From contig JAILIG010000025.1 in assembly GCA_024695445.1 (NCBI GenBank), positions 1-39,797 on the forward strand: 39,797 nt of DNA, written 5' to 3'. The stretch's first letter is position 1. Each line of letters begins with the position of its first letter. This document shows positions 13,437 through 20,997 of the stretch, one piece after another. The stretch is from Oscillospiraceae bacterium. GTDB lineage: Bacteria > Bacillota > Clostridia > Oscillospirales > Ruminococcaceae. Made by a program: the position numbers and the translations under genes. The notes below the pieces were generated by a model. It made no database searches, was not told where the DNA came from, and was given only the letters and a program-made list of their open reading frames with translations.

Positions 13437-14810
13437 ATGAAATATGATGTGCTGATCGTCGGAGCGGGGCCCGGCGGTATTTTTACGGCCTATGAACTCT
13501 GTCAGAAGGAGCCGTCGCTGAAGATCGCGGTTCTGGAATGCGGAAATCCGCTCGACAAAAGAAAATGTCCGATTGACGGAAAAAAGGTCAAGTCCTGCAT
13601 CGGCTGCAAGACCTGTGCGATCATGAACGGATTCGGCGGAGCGGGCGCCTTTTCGGACGGAAAATACAATATCACCAATCAGTTCGGCGGAACGCTTTAT
13701 GAATATGTCGGACGGGATGAGGCGCTTTCTTTGATGCGGTATGTCGATGAGATCAATCTGTCGCACGGCGGCAAGGGTACGAAGCTCTACTCGACGGCCA
13801 ATACTGCGATCAAGAAAAAGTGCTTCGAGAACGACCTGCATCTTCTGGACGCACAGGTCCGGCATCTCGGCACGGATATCAATTACATCGTGCTGGAAAA
13901 CCTTTATAACGAGCTGAAGGATCAGGTCGATTTCCACTTCCGGACCGAGGTGCAGACCGTCGAAAAGACCGCAGACGGCTACCGCCTGACAACCGATCGG
14001 GGGGAATTTCAGGGGGACATCTGTGTGATTTCAGTCGGCAGAAGCGGCAGCAAGTGGATGGAGTCGGTCTGCACGGCACTGGATATCCCTACCCGTTCAA
14101 ACCGCGTGGATATCGGTGTGCGCGTCGAGCTGCCGGCTGCGGTGTTTTCTCATCTGACCGACGAGCTGTACGAGAGCAAGATCGTCTACCGCACAAAGCA
14201 GTTTGAGGACCTTGTGCGGACCTTCTGCATGAACCCGCACGGCGTTGTCGTCAACGAGAACACAAACGGAATCGTGACGGTGAACGGACACAGCTATGAA
14301 GATCCTGCCCTGCATACCGAAAACACGAATTTCGCACTGCTGGTCAGCAAGCACTTCTCCGAGCCGTTCCGCGATTCCAACGGATATGGCGAGAGCATTG
14401 CCAGACTGTCCAATATGCTGGGCGGCGGCGTTATGGTGCAGCGATTCGGCGATCTGATCCGCGGACGCCGGAGCAACCGCCAGCGGATTGCGGAGAGCTA
14501 TGTGGTGCCGACGCTGGCGGCACAGCCCGGTGATCTGAGCCTCGTGATGCCCAAGCGCATTCTGGACGGCATCATCGAGATGATCTATGCGCTGGACAAA
14601 ATCGCGCCCGGTACTGCGAACGACGACACGCTTCTCTACGGCGTCGAGGTCAAGTTCTACAATATGGAAGTGGAAATCGACAGCAATCTGCGGACGAAGC
14701 ATGAGGGGCTGTATGTGATCGGAGACTGTTCCGGTGTCACGCACTCCCTGTCTCACGCGTCCGCGTCCGGCGTGCATGTGGCAAGGCATATTCTGTCCCT
14801 GAATGCGTAA
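13437..14810 (+). CDS. NAD(P)/FAD-dependent oxidoreductase with CxxC cluster
   Basis: 457 residues. It begins with an FAD-binding Rossmann motif, VGAGPGGIFTAYEL, and ends with the second FAD motif GLYVIGDCSGVTHSL. A conserved Cys-rich insert, CPIDGKKVKSCIGCKTCAIM, follows the first strand pair and precedes GFGGAGAFSDGK. This is the architecture of the 'FAD-dependent protein' family common in Clostridia, related to the HI0933/geranylgeranyl reductase-like flavoproteins, whose substrate is mostly unknown. ATG 13437 is chosen because GGGGAG lies nine bases upstream. Monocistronic behind its own promoter. The Cys cluster may bind a metal or act as a redox pair; that is inference. Confidence 0.82.
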   Translation: MKYDVLIVGAGPGGIFTAYELCQKEPSLKIAVLECGNPLDKRKCPIDGKKVKSCIGCKTCAIMNGFGGAGAFSDGKYNITNQFGGTLYEYVGRDEALSLMRYVDEINLSHGGKGTKLYSTANTAIKKKCFENDLHLLDAQVRHLGTDINYIVLENLYNELKDQVDFHFRTEVQTVEKTADGYRLTTDRGEFQGDICVISVGRSGSKWMESVCTALDIPTRSNRVDIGVRVELPAAVFSHLTDELYESKIVYRTKQFEDLVRTFCMNPHGVVVNENTNGIVTVNGHSYEDPALHTENTNFALLVSKHFSEPFRDSNGYGESIARLSNMLGGGVMVQRFGDLIRGRRSNRQRIAESYVVPTLAAQPGDLSLVMPKRILDGIIEMIYALDKIAPGTANDDTLLYGVEVKFYNMEVEIDSNLRTKHEGLYVIGDCSGVTHSLSHASASGVHVARHILSLNA

Positions 14811-14839
14811 GCCGGCCGGCTCTTTCACTGATTTTTCAC

Positions 14840-14868
14840 TTGACTTTCCGCCGAAAATGCTGTATAAT
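14840..14868 (+). promoter_or_regulatory. Sigma-A promoter of the marR-ABC exporter operon
   Basis: TTGACT (14840-14845), 17-base spacer, TATAAT (14863-14868). The TGTAAACAGTGTGTTTGC stretch just downstream (about 14876-14893) has partial dyad symmetry and would suit a MarR operator. Confidence 0.75.
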
Positions 14869-14924
14869 GTTGACTTGTAAACAGTGTGTTTGCGGGATCA
14901 TTTTTTCAGAAAGGATGACAGATC

Positions 14925-15386
14925 ATGAAGGACAAGGGGATCTTACAGAGCCTCCGGATGCTGAGCAGCGGAATCCGCCGAAGATATGAGCGCTCTGAGG
15001 TGAAGCAGAAGGTTGACAATATTACCGGTATGCACAGCTGGGTAATCGGCTTTCTGATTGAGCATGAAGATACGGATATCTATCAGCGCGATATAGAATC
15101 GGCGCTGGGACTTTCGCGCTCTGGAACCTCCAAGCTGCTCGCACAGATGGAGCAGAAGGGGCTGGTGACGCGAATCCGTGTGGCCTGTGATGACCGGCTG
15201 AAGAAAATCATTCTGACGGACCGTGCGAGAGTGTACTCCGAGCGGATTCAGGCTGATATGGAATGTACCGAACGGCAGCTGACAAAGGGCTTCACAGAGG
15301 ACGAGCTCACGCGTCTTCAGGCCTATTTTGTGCGGATGCTGCAAAATCTGGACGAAGCAGTGTCTTCCGGAAAGGAGAATCCATGA
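14925..15386 (+). CDS. MarR family transcriptional regulator
   Basis: 153 residues with a winged helix: YQRDIESALGLSRSGTSKLLAQMEQKGLVTRI is the recognition helix and turn, and VACDDRLKKIILTDRA is the wing. It sits first in an operon with a two-subunit ABC exporter, and its stop overlaps the exporter start as ATGA (15383-15386). This is the usual layout of a local repressor that senses a toxic compound and controls its own efflux pump. AAAGGATG precedes ATG 14925. The ligand is unknown. Confidence 0.9.
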   Translation: MKDKGILQSLRMLSSGIRRRYERSEVKQKVDNITGMHSWVIGFLIEHEDTDIYQRDIESALGLSRSGTSKLLAQMEQKGLVTRIRVACDDRLKKIILTDRARVYSERIQADMECTERQLTKGFTEDELTRLQAYFVRMLQNLDEAVSSGKENP

Positions 15387-17128
15387 TCCGAACGATTACC
15401 CGCTGTCTGCGGGAGTTCCGGAAGCCTGCGCTGCTGACCGTGCTGTTCATTGCACTGGAGGCTGTCATAGAGGCGGTGATCCCGTACATCACGGCAGAGC
15501 TTGTGAATCATGTGAAAAACGGCGTGGATATGGGCTATATCCTGCGTACCGGACTGATTCTGCTGCTGATGACGGCGGTATCGCTGGCCTGCGGCGGTCT
15601 GGCCGGTTTTACCTGTGCCAAGGCGTCTGCCGGTTTTTCCCGTAACATCCGGCATGACATTTTCTCCCGTGTGCAGACCTTTTCGTTTGCCAATATCGAC
15701 AAGTTTTCCACATCCTCGCTCGTGACGCGCCTGACCACCGATATCAACAATGTGCAGATGGCGTTCATGATGCTGATCCGGATTGCCGTGCGTGCGCCGC
15801 TGATGCTGATTTTCTCGATCATCATGGCATTTGTCATGGGCGGAAAGCTGGCCGGTATGTTTATTGTCGTCATTCCGGTGATGATCTTTGGTCTGCTGGG
15901 AATTGCACATTTTGCGATGCCGGCATTCCGCCGCGTGTTCAAGAAATATGACCGGCTGAATGAGTCCATTGAAGAAAATGTGCGCGGAATGCGCGTGGTC
16001 AAGGGCTTTTCCCGTGAGGAATACGAGAAAAAGAAGTTCGGCAAGGCCTCTGACGACATCCGCAGCGATTTCACAAAGGCCGAGCGGATTGTCGCGCTGA
16101 ACGGACCGCTGATGCAGTTCTGCATTTACTTTAACATGGCGTTTATCCTGCTGATCGGTTCCAAAATCATCATCACGAACCGCGGCACGACGATTGATGT
16201 CGGACAGATGTCCAGTATGCTGACTTACGGCTTCCAGATTCTGATGCAGCTGATGATGCTGTCTATGATTTATGTGATGCTGACTATGTCCGCGGAGTCG
16301 GTCCGCCGCATCTCCGAGGTGCTGGAAGAGGAGCCGACCATTCACAATCCGGAAAACGCCGTGACGGAAGTACCGGACGGTTCTGTGGATTTTACGGATG
16401 TCAGCTTCAAGTATTCCGAAAAGGCGAAGAATGATGCGCTTTCCGGCATTACGCTGCACATTCCGTCCGGTGCAACGGTCGGGATTCTGGGCGGCACCGG
16501 TTCGGGCAAGTCCACGCTGGTACAGCTGATTCCGCGTCTGTATGACATTTCTGCCGGCAGCCTCAAGGTCGGCGGGAGAGATGTCCGCGAATACGACCTG
16601 AATACGCTGCGCAGCAATGTGGCGATGGTGCTTCAGAAGAACGAGCTGTTTTCCGGTACGGTAAAGGAAAATCTGCGCTGGGGCGATCCCGGTGCCACCG
16701 ACGCCGAAATGGAGGAGGCTTGTGTTCTGGCACAGGCACATGATTTTGTGACTGGCTTCCCGGACGGCTACGATACGAAGATCGAGCAGGGAGGTACGAA
16801 TGTATCCGGCGGTCAGAAGCAGCGCCTCTGCATCGCCCGTGCGCTGCTGCGCCGCCCAAAAATTCTGATTCTCGACGATTCGACCAGTGCGGTGGATACC
16901 CGTACCGATGCACAGATCCGGGCCGGTTTCCGGAAGTTTATTCCGGAAACGACCAAGATCATCATTGCGCAGCGCGTGGCCTCCGTCATGGATGCCGATA
17001 TGATCCTTGTGATGGACGGCGGTTCCATTGCGGCACAGGGCACGCATGAACAGCTTCTCCGCGAGAGCGAAATCTACCGTGAAATCTACGAGCAGCAGAC
17101 GAACGGAGGTGGGAACGATGCCGCGTAA
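15383..17128 (+). CDS. ABC exporter half-transporter A (degenerate ATPase site)
   Basis: 581 residues: six membrane segments in the first 320 residues, then a nucleotide-binding domain. Walker A is GGTGSGKST (370-378), the signature is NVSGGQKQR, and Walker B is ILILDDSTSAVD, where Asp499 replaces the catalytic Glu. That E-to-D change is the mark of the degenerate site in heterodimeric exporters such as TM287/288 and BmrCD. It therefore needs the partner encoded next, which overlaps it by 11 bases. AAAGGAG precedes ATG 15383. Probable role: drug or peptide efflux across the cytoplasmic membrane, under the MarR protein. Confidence 0.92.
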   Translation: MIRTITRCLREFRKPALLTVLFIALEAVIEAVIPYITAELVNHVKNGVDMGYILRTGLILLLMTAVSLACGGLAGFTCAKASAGFSRNIRHDIFSRVQTFSFANIDKFSTSSLVTRLTTDINNVQMAFMMLIRIAVRAPLMLIFSIIMAFVMGGKLAGMFIVVIPVMIFGLLGIAHFAMPAFRRVFKKYDRLNESIEENVRGMRVVKGFSREEYEKKKFGKASDDIRSDFTKAERIVALNGPLMQFCIYFNMAFILLIGSKIIITNRGTTIDVGQMSSMLTYGFQILMQLMMLSMIYVMLTMSAESVRRISEVLEEEPTIHNPENAVTEVPDGSVDFTDVSFKYSEKAKNDALSGITLHIPSGATVGILGGTGSGKSTLVQLIPRLYDISAGSLKVGGRDVREYDLNTLRSNVAMVLQKNELFSGTVKENLRWGDPGATDAEMEEACVLAQAHDFVTGFPDGYDTKIEQGGTNVSGGQKQRLCIARALLRRPKILILDDSTSAVDTRTDAQIRAGFRKFIPETTKIIIAQRVASVMDADMILVMDGGSIAAQGTHEQLLRESEIYREIYEQQTNGGGNDAA

Positions 17129-19043
17129 TGTCAAGGTGTACGGGGAGCCGAGCACCAAGACGGATGCCTTCCGTTCCCTGTTCCGTGTGCTGAAAATGCT
17201 CCGCGGCTTTTATCCGGTGATGCTGCCGCTGACCGGTATCTGCATCCTGTTCTCTGCGGCAGCTTCCTCGATTCCGGCGGTGTTCCTGCAAAAGGTGCTC
17301 GCCGATGTTGCAAAGTATACGGAATCCGGCGACTGGAGCGCTGCGAAGGAGACGATCGTCCCGAAGGTGCTGATTCTCGTCGCGCTCTATGTGCTTTCAC
17401 TGATTTCAATGACGCTCTATCAGCAGCTGATCGCCATTATGACGCACGGCTTCCTGAACAAGATGCGCCAGACGATGTTTGACGGAATGCAGAATCTGCC
17501 GGTGCGCTTTTTTGACACGCATCAGCACGGTGACATCATGAGCTATTACACCAACGATCTGGATACTTTGCGGCAGCTGGTTGCACAGTCTGTGCCGCAG
17601 ATGATCCAGGCCGGTTCGATTGTGCTGTTTGTGTTCTGCATTATGATCTGGTACAGCGTGTGGCTGACCTTGGTTGTCCTGCTGGGTGTTGCCGCAATGA
17701 TGATGGTTTCTGCCAAGATCGGCGGCGGCTCCGCAAAGTATTTTGTCCGCCAGCAGAAGTCTGTCGGCAGAACCGAAGGCTATGTGCAGGAGATGATGAA
17801 CGGCCAGAAGGTTGTCAAGGTGTTCTGCCATGAGGACCAAAGCCAGCGCGATTTTGACGAGATCAACAATCAGCTCTATGAGGACAGCTACCGTGCGCAC
17901 GCTTATGCCAACGCGCTCGGACCGATCATCATGAACATCGGAAACATCCTCTATGTTGTGATTGCTGCGGTCGGCGGCGCGCTTCTGATTACCCATGCAC
18001 CGAATCTTTCCGTTTCGGGCAAGATTCTGTCCATTGATATCGTGGTGCCGTTCCTCAATATGACCAAGCAGTTTACGGGCAACCTCAACAATCTGACGCA
18101 GCAGATCAATTCGATTGTCATGGCGATTGCCGGCGCGGAGCGTATTTTTGCGCTGATGGATCAGGAGCCGGAGCCGGATAACGGCTATGTGACACTGGTC
18201 AACGCCGAGATTGCACCGGACGGAACCGTGACAGAGACCTCGGAGCGCACGCACTGCTGGGCGTGGAAGCATCCGCACAGTGCCGACGGCTCTGTGACCT
18301 ACACGCCGCTCAGGGGCGATGTGACGCTGGACAGCGTGGACTTTGCCTATGAGGAAGGCAAGCCTGTGCTGCATGATGTCTCGGTCTTTGCAAAGCCCGG
18401 ACAGAAGGTAGCGTTTGTCGGCGCGACGGGCGCGGGCAAGACGACCATCACAAATCTGATTAACCGTTTTTACGACATCGCGGACGGCAAGATCCGCTAT
18501 GACGGCATCAACATCAACAAGATCCGCAAGTCCGATCTTCGCCGATCCCTCGGCATTGTTCTGCAGGAGACCAATCTGTTTACCGGTACGGTGATGGAGA
18601 ATATCCGTTACGGAAGACTGGATGCGACCGACGAGGAATGCCGTCACGCGGCCGAGCTCGCAGGTGCCGACAGCTTTATTACGCGTCTGCCGGAGGGCTA
18701 CGACACGATGCTGACCGGAAACGGCGCGAATCTCTCGCAAGGTCAGCGCCAGCTCATCGCAATCGCACGCGCTGCGGTTGCCGATCCGCCGGTCATGATT
18801 CTGGACGAGGCCACCTCGTCGATTGATACGAGAACCGAAGCGATTGTCCAGCGCGGCATGGATGCGCTGATGAAGGGCAGAACCGTCTTTGTCATCGCAC
18901 ACCGCCTCTCGACGGTCAAGAATTCAGATGTCATCATGGTGCTCGATCACGGCAGAATCATCGAGCGCGGCAGTCACGATGCTCTGATTGCACAGAAGGG
19001 CACATATTATCAGCTCTATACCGGCGCGTTCGAGCTGGACTGA
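17118..19043 (+). CDS. ABC exporter half-transporter B (canonical ATPase site)
   Basis: 641 residues: six membrane segments, then a nucleotide-binding domain with Walker A GATGAGKTT, signature NLSQGQRQL and Walker B VMILDEATSSID, whose Glu564 is intact. It pairs with the upstream half-transporter. An insert of about 45 residues (near 355-400, PDGTVTETSERTHCWAWKHP) lies between the membrane domain and the ATPase core. CGGAGG precedes ATG 17118, inside the end of the first gene. The operon continues into the small TM1266-like gene after 15 bases. Confidence 0.92.
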   Translation: MPRNVKVYGEPSTKTDAFRSLFRVLKMLRGFYPVMLPLTGICILFSAAASSIPAVFLQKVLADVAKYTESGDWSAAKETIVPKVLILVALYVLSLISMTLYQQLIAIMTHGFLNKMRQTMFDGMQNLPVRFFDTHQHGDIMSYYTNDLDTLRQLVAQSVPQMIQAGSIVLFVFCIMIWYSVWLTLVVLLGVAAMMMVSAKIGGGSAKYFVRQQKSVGRTEGYVQEMMNGQKVVKVFCHEDQSQRDFDEINNQLYEDSYRAHAYANALGPIIMNIGNILYVVIAAVGGALLITHAPNLSVSGKILSIDIVVPFLNMTKQFTGNLNNLTQQINSIVMAIAGAERIFALMDQEPEPDNGYVTLVNAEIAPDGTVTETSERTHCWAWKHPHSADGSVTYTPLRGDVTLDSVDFAYEEGKPVLHDVSVFAKPGQKVAFVGATGAGKTTITNLINRFYDIADGKIRYDGININKIRKSDLRRSLGIVLQETNLFTGTVMENIRYGRLDATDEECRHAAELAGADSFITRLPEGYDTMLTGNGANLSQGQRQLIAIARAAVADPPVMILDEATSSIDTRTEAIVQRGMDALMKGRTVFVIAHRLSTVKNSDVIMVLDHGRIIERGSHDALIAQKGTYYQLYTGAFELD

Positions 19044-19058
19044 CAGGAGGGTTCACAG

Positions 19059-19304
19059 ATGGAATCAAGAGTGGCACTCATCAGTATTATCGTGGAAAAC
19101 AGCGAACAGGTCACTGCCTTGAACGCGCTGCTGCATGAATTCAGCGGGTATATCATAGGCAGGATGGGCATTCCGTACCGCCAGCGCGGCATCAGCATCA
19201 TCAGTGTTGCGATTGACGCGCCGCAGGACACGATTAACGGGCTGTCCGGCCGGATCGGCCGGCTGACCGGTGTGACCGCCAAGACGGTTTATTCCCGCAT
19301 CTGA
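19059..19304 (+). CDS. TM1266-like small regulator (iron-only hydrogenase system family)
   Basis: 81 residues forming one ACT/NikR-C-like alpha-beta domain: VALISIIVENSEQVTALNALLHEFSGYIIGRMGIPY, then GISIISVAID. This matches the family annotated as putative iron-only hydrogenase system regulators (TM1266), which normally sit beside hydrogenase maturation genes. Here it follows an ABC exporter with a 15-base gap and a CAGGAGGG ribosome site. No hydrogenase gene lies in the window. There is no DNA-binding domain, so direct regulation is doubtful. Confidence 0.8.
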   Translation: MESRVALISIIVENSEQVTALNALLHEFSGYIIGRMGIPYRQRGISIISVAIDAPQDTINGLSGRIGRLTGVTAKTVYSRI

Positions 19305-19308
19305 ACGA

Positions 19309-19357
19309 AAAAGCAGGGCTGCACCGGCAGAAACGGCGCAGTCCTGCTTCTATTTTG
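19309..19357 (+). terminator. Terminator of the marR-ABC operon
   Basis: AAGCAGGGCTGC (19311-19322) pairs over 12 bases, with one G-U, to 19338-19349. CTATTTT follows. Confidence 0.75.
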
Positions 19358-19394
19358 ACCGTTTGCGGCATAGACTGTTCCTGAGGTGATCGGG

Positions 19395-20924
19395 ATGGGC
19401 ACAGGCCGCAGATCCATGCTGGAGGAAAGTATGCTGCTGAGTATCTTTTCAGTTGCATTGCAGGGGCTTGGATTGCTGTTCAATATTTTTCTGACGCGAA
19501 GCCTCGGCGCGGCCTCGGTCGGTGCGCTGACGCTGATGGGCTCTTTTTACAGCCTGGCTGCGGTTCTGAGCGGCGGCAGCGGCTTTATTGCATCCAGCCG
19601 GTTCCTGTCGGAGGAGCTCGGCTGCGGCGGAAATCCGCGGCAGGTTTTCCGGTATGCGCTCCGGTTCTGCATGAGCCTGAGCGGTGCGTGTGCGGTCCTG
19701 CTGACATTGACAGCGCCGCTGACCGCTCCGCTTCTGAAGGGGACCGGTGCGACAGCGCTGACAGTCCGTCTGCTGAGCTTATCGCTGCCGCTTTCCGCGC
19801 TCAGCGCCTGTCTGAAGGGGCGCTGCTATGCCTATCACCGCGTCTATGCGCCCGCAATCGCCGAGTGTACGGAGTTTCTGCTGCGGGCCGGCGTGACGGC
19901 CTTCTGTGCGGTGTTTTTTATTCCTGCCGGGCGTATGACGATTCTGACTTCCTTCGCTCTGTCAATGTTGGCCGGACAGGGGAGTGCGGTTCTGTTTCTG
20001 CTGACTGTGCGGATTCCGCGGGAAGCTGCTGCCGCCTGCGGCCTGAAATTCGGAAGGTTTCTCCGCCTGCTGCTGCCGATGATCGGCAATGCCTGTCTGG
20101 TTGCGCTCCTGAGCAGCGCGAACGACGCTCTGGTTCCGCTGACGCTTCTGCAATACGGCAGCAGTACGGGGGAGGCGCTCGCGCAGTTCGGAGAATTTGA
20201 AGCGATTATTTTGCCTGCGCTGTTTTTTCCGTCCGTCGTGCAGTGCTGTATGTCGGGACTTCTGGTGCCGGAGCTGTCCCGTGCACGGTCGGCAGGGGAT
20301 GCAGCGGGCATCCGGAGGATGACGGAGCGTGTGCTGGAGCAGACCGTTGCCTATTCGTTCCCTGTCGTGCTGATGCTTGCGCTGTTCGGCGGCCCGATCG
20401 GGGAGATGCTCGGCGGCGGCGCATTCACGGGACAGATTCTCCGCCGCATGGCGCCGGTGATTCCGTTGATCTACCTGGAGATCATTATGGAAGGGGTACT
20501 GCGCGGGCTTGGAAAGCAGAGCTTTTCCTCGCTGAACTATCTTGCGGAATACACCGTGCGGATCTCTGTTCTGCTGATTTGTGTGCCGCTGTTCGGGTTT
20601 TACGGAATCGTCGCGTCCTACATGGCCTGTAACCTGACAGGCAATGCCGTGCGGCTGTTTTTCGTGCTGCGTCTGACCGGTCTGCGTCCGTCATGGCGGC
20701 GGATTCTCCTGCGGCCGGCCTTTTCGCTGCTGCTGAGCTGGCAGCTTTCTGCGCTGCTGATGCTGGTGCTCGGCCGGATTCCGATGCAAAGCCTGACACG
20801 CATCGTGCTGTTCGGCGCCGTCTGTCTGGCAATGTATCTCTTTTTGCTGCGTGTGACAGACCGTCTGAGCGCCGGGGACGGACACGGCACGGTCTGCGCG
20901 GTGAAGCTGCCGCCTGCTGCATAA
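19395..20924 (+). CDS. SpoVB/MATE-like oligosaccharide or lipid flippase
   Basis: 509 residues with about 12-14 hydrophobic segments. The N-terminal part (LLSIFSVALQGLGLLFNIFLTRSLGAASVGALTLMGSFY) and the internal pattern fit the MOP superfamily, polysaccharide biosynthesis/SpoVB branch, which flips lipid-linked precursors across the membrane. ATG 19395 is taken with GAGGTGAT upstream; GTG 19386 is possible. It lies alone between two terminators. With sporulation genes elsewhere in the window a cortex role is possible, but SpoVB paralogues are many and the substrate cannot be told. Confidence 0.8.
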   Translation: MGTGRRSMLEESMLLSIFSVALQGLGLLFNIFLTRSLGAASVGALTLMGSFYSLAAVLSGGSGFIASSRFLSEELGCGGNPRQVFRYALRFCMSLSGACAVLLTLTAPLTAPLLKGTGATALTVRLLSLSLPLSALSACLKGRCYAYHRVYAPAIAECTEFLLRAGVTAFCAVFFIPAGRMTILTSFALSMLAGQGSAVLFLLTVRIPREAAAACGLKFGRFLRLLLPMIGNACLVALLSSANDALVPLTLLQYGSSTGEALAQFGEFEAIILPALFFPSVVQCCMSGLLVPELSRARSAGDAAGIRRMTERVLEQTVAYSFPVVLMLALFGGPIGEMLGGGAFTGQILRRMAPVIPLIYLEIIMEGVLRGLGKQSFSSLNYLAEYTVRISVLLICVPLFGFYGIVASYMACNLTGNAVRLFFVLRLTGLRPSWRRILLRPAFSLLLSWQLSALLMLVLGRIPMQSLTRIVLFGAVCLAMYLFLLRVTDRLSAGDGHGTVCAVKLPPAA

Positions 20925-20937
20925 AACTGCGATGCCG

Positions 20938-20983
20938 GAAAACAGCCCGGAAGCGGCCAAAAAGCGCTTTCGGGCTGTTTTCC
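20938..20983. terminator. Bidirectional terminator between convergent genes
   Basis: A 16-bp stem (20940-20955 with 20965-20980, one G-U pair) has TTTT on both strands. It stops the flippase gene on the plus strand and the GH3 gene on the minus strand. Confidence 0.85.
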
Positions 20984-20997
20984 TGTTTTGAAATGCT

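Noticed and set aside
15323..17158. A minus-strand open frame of about 611 codons opposite the first ABC half-transporter
   Set aside because: Same pattern of a shadow frame (His/Gln/Arg-rich), with no ribosome site and no family resemblance.
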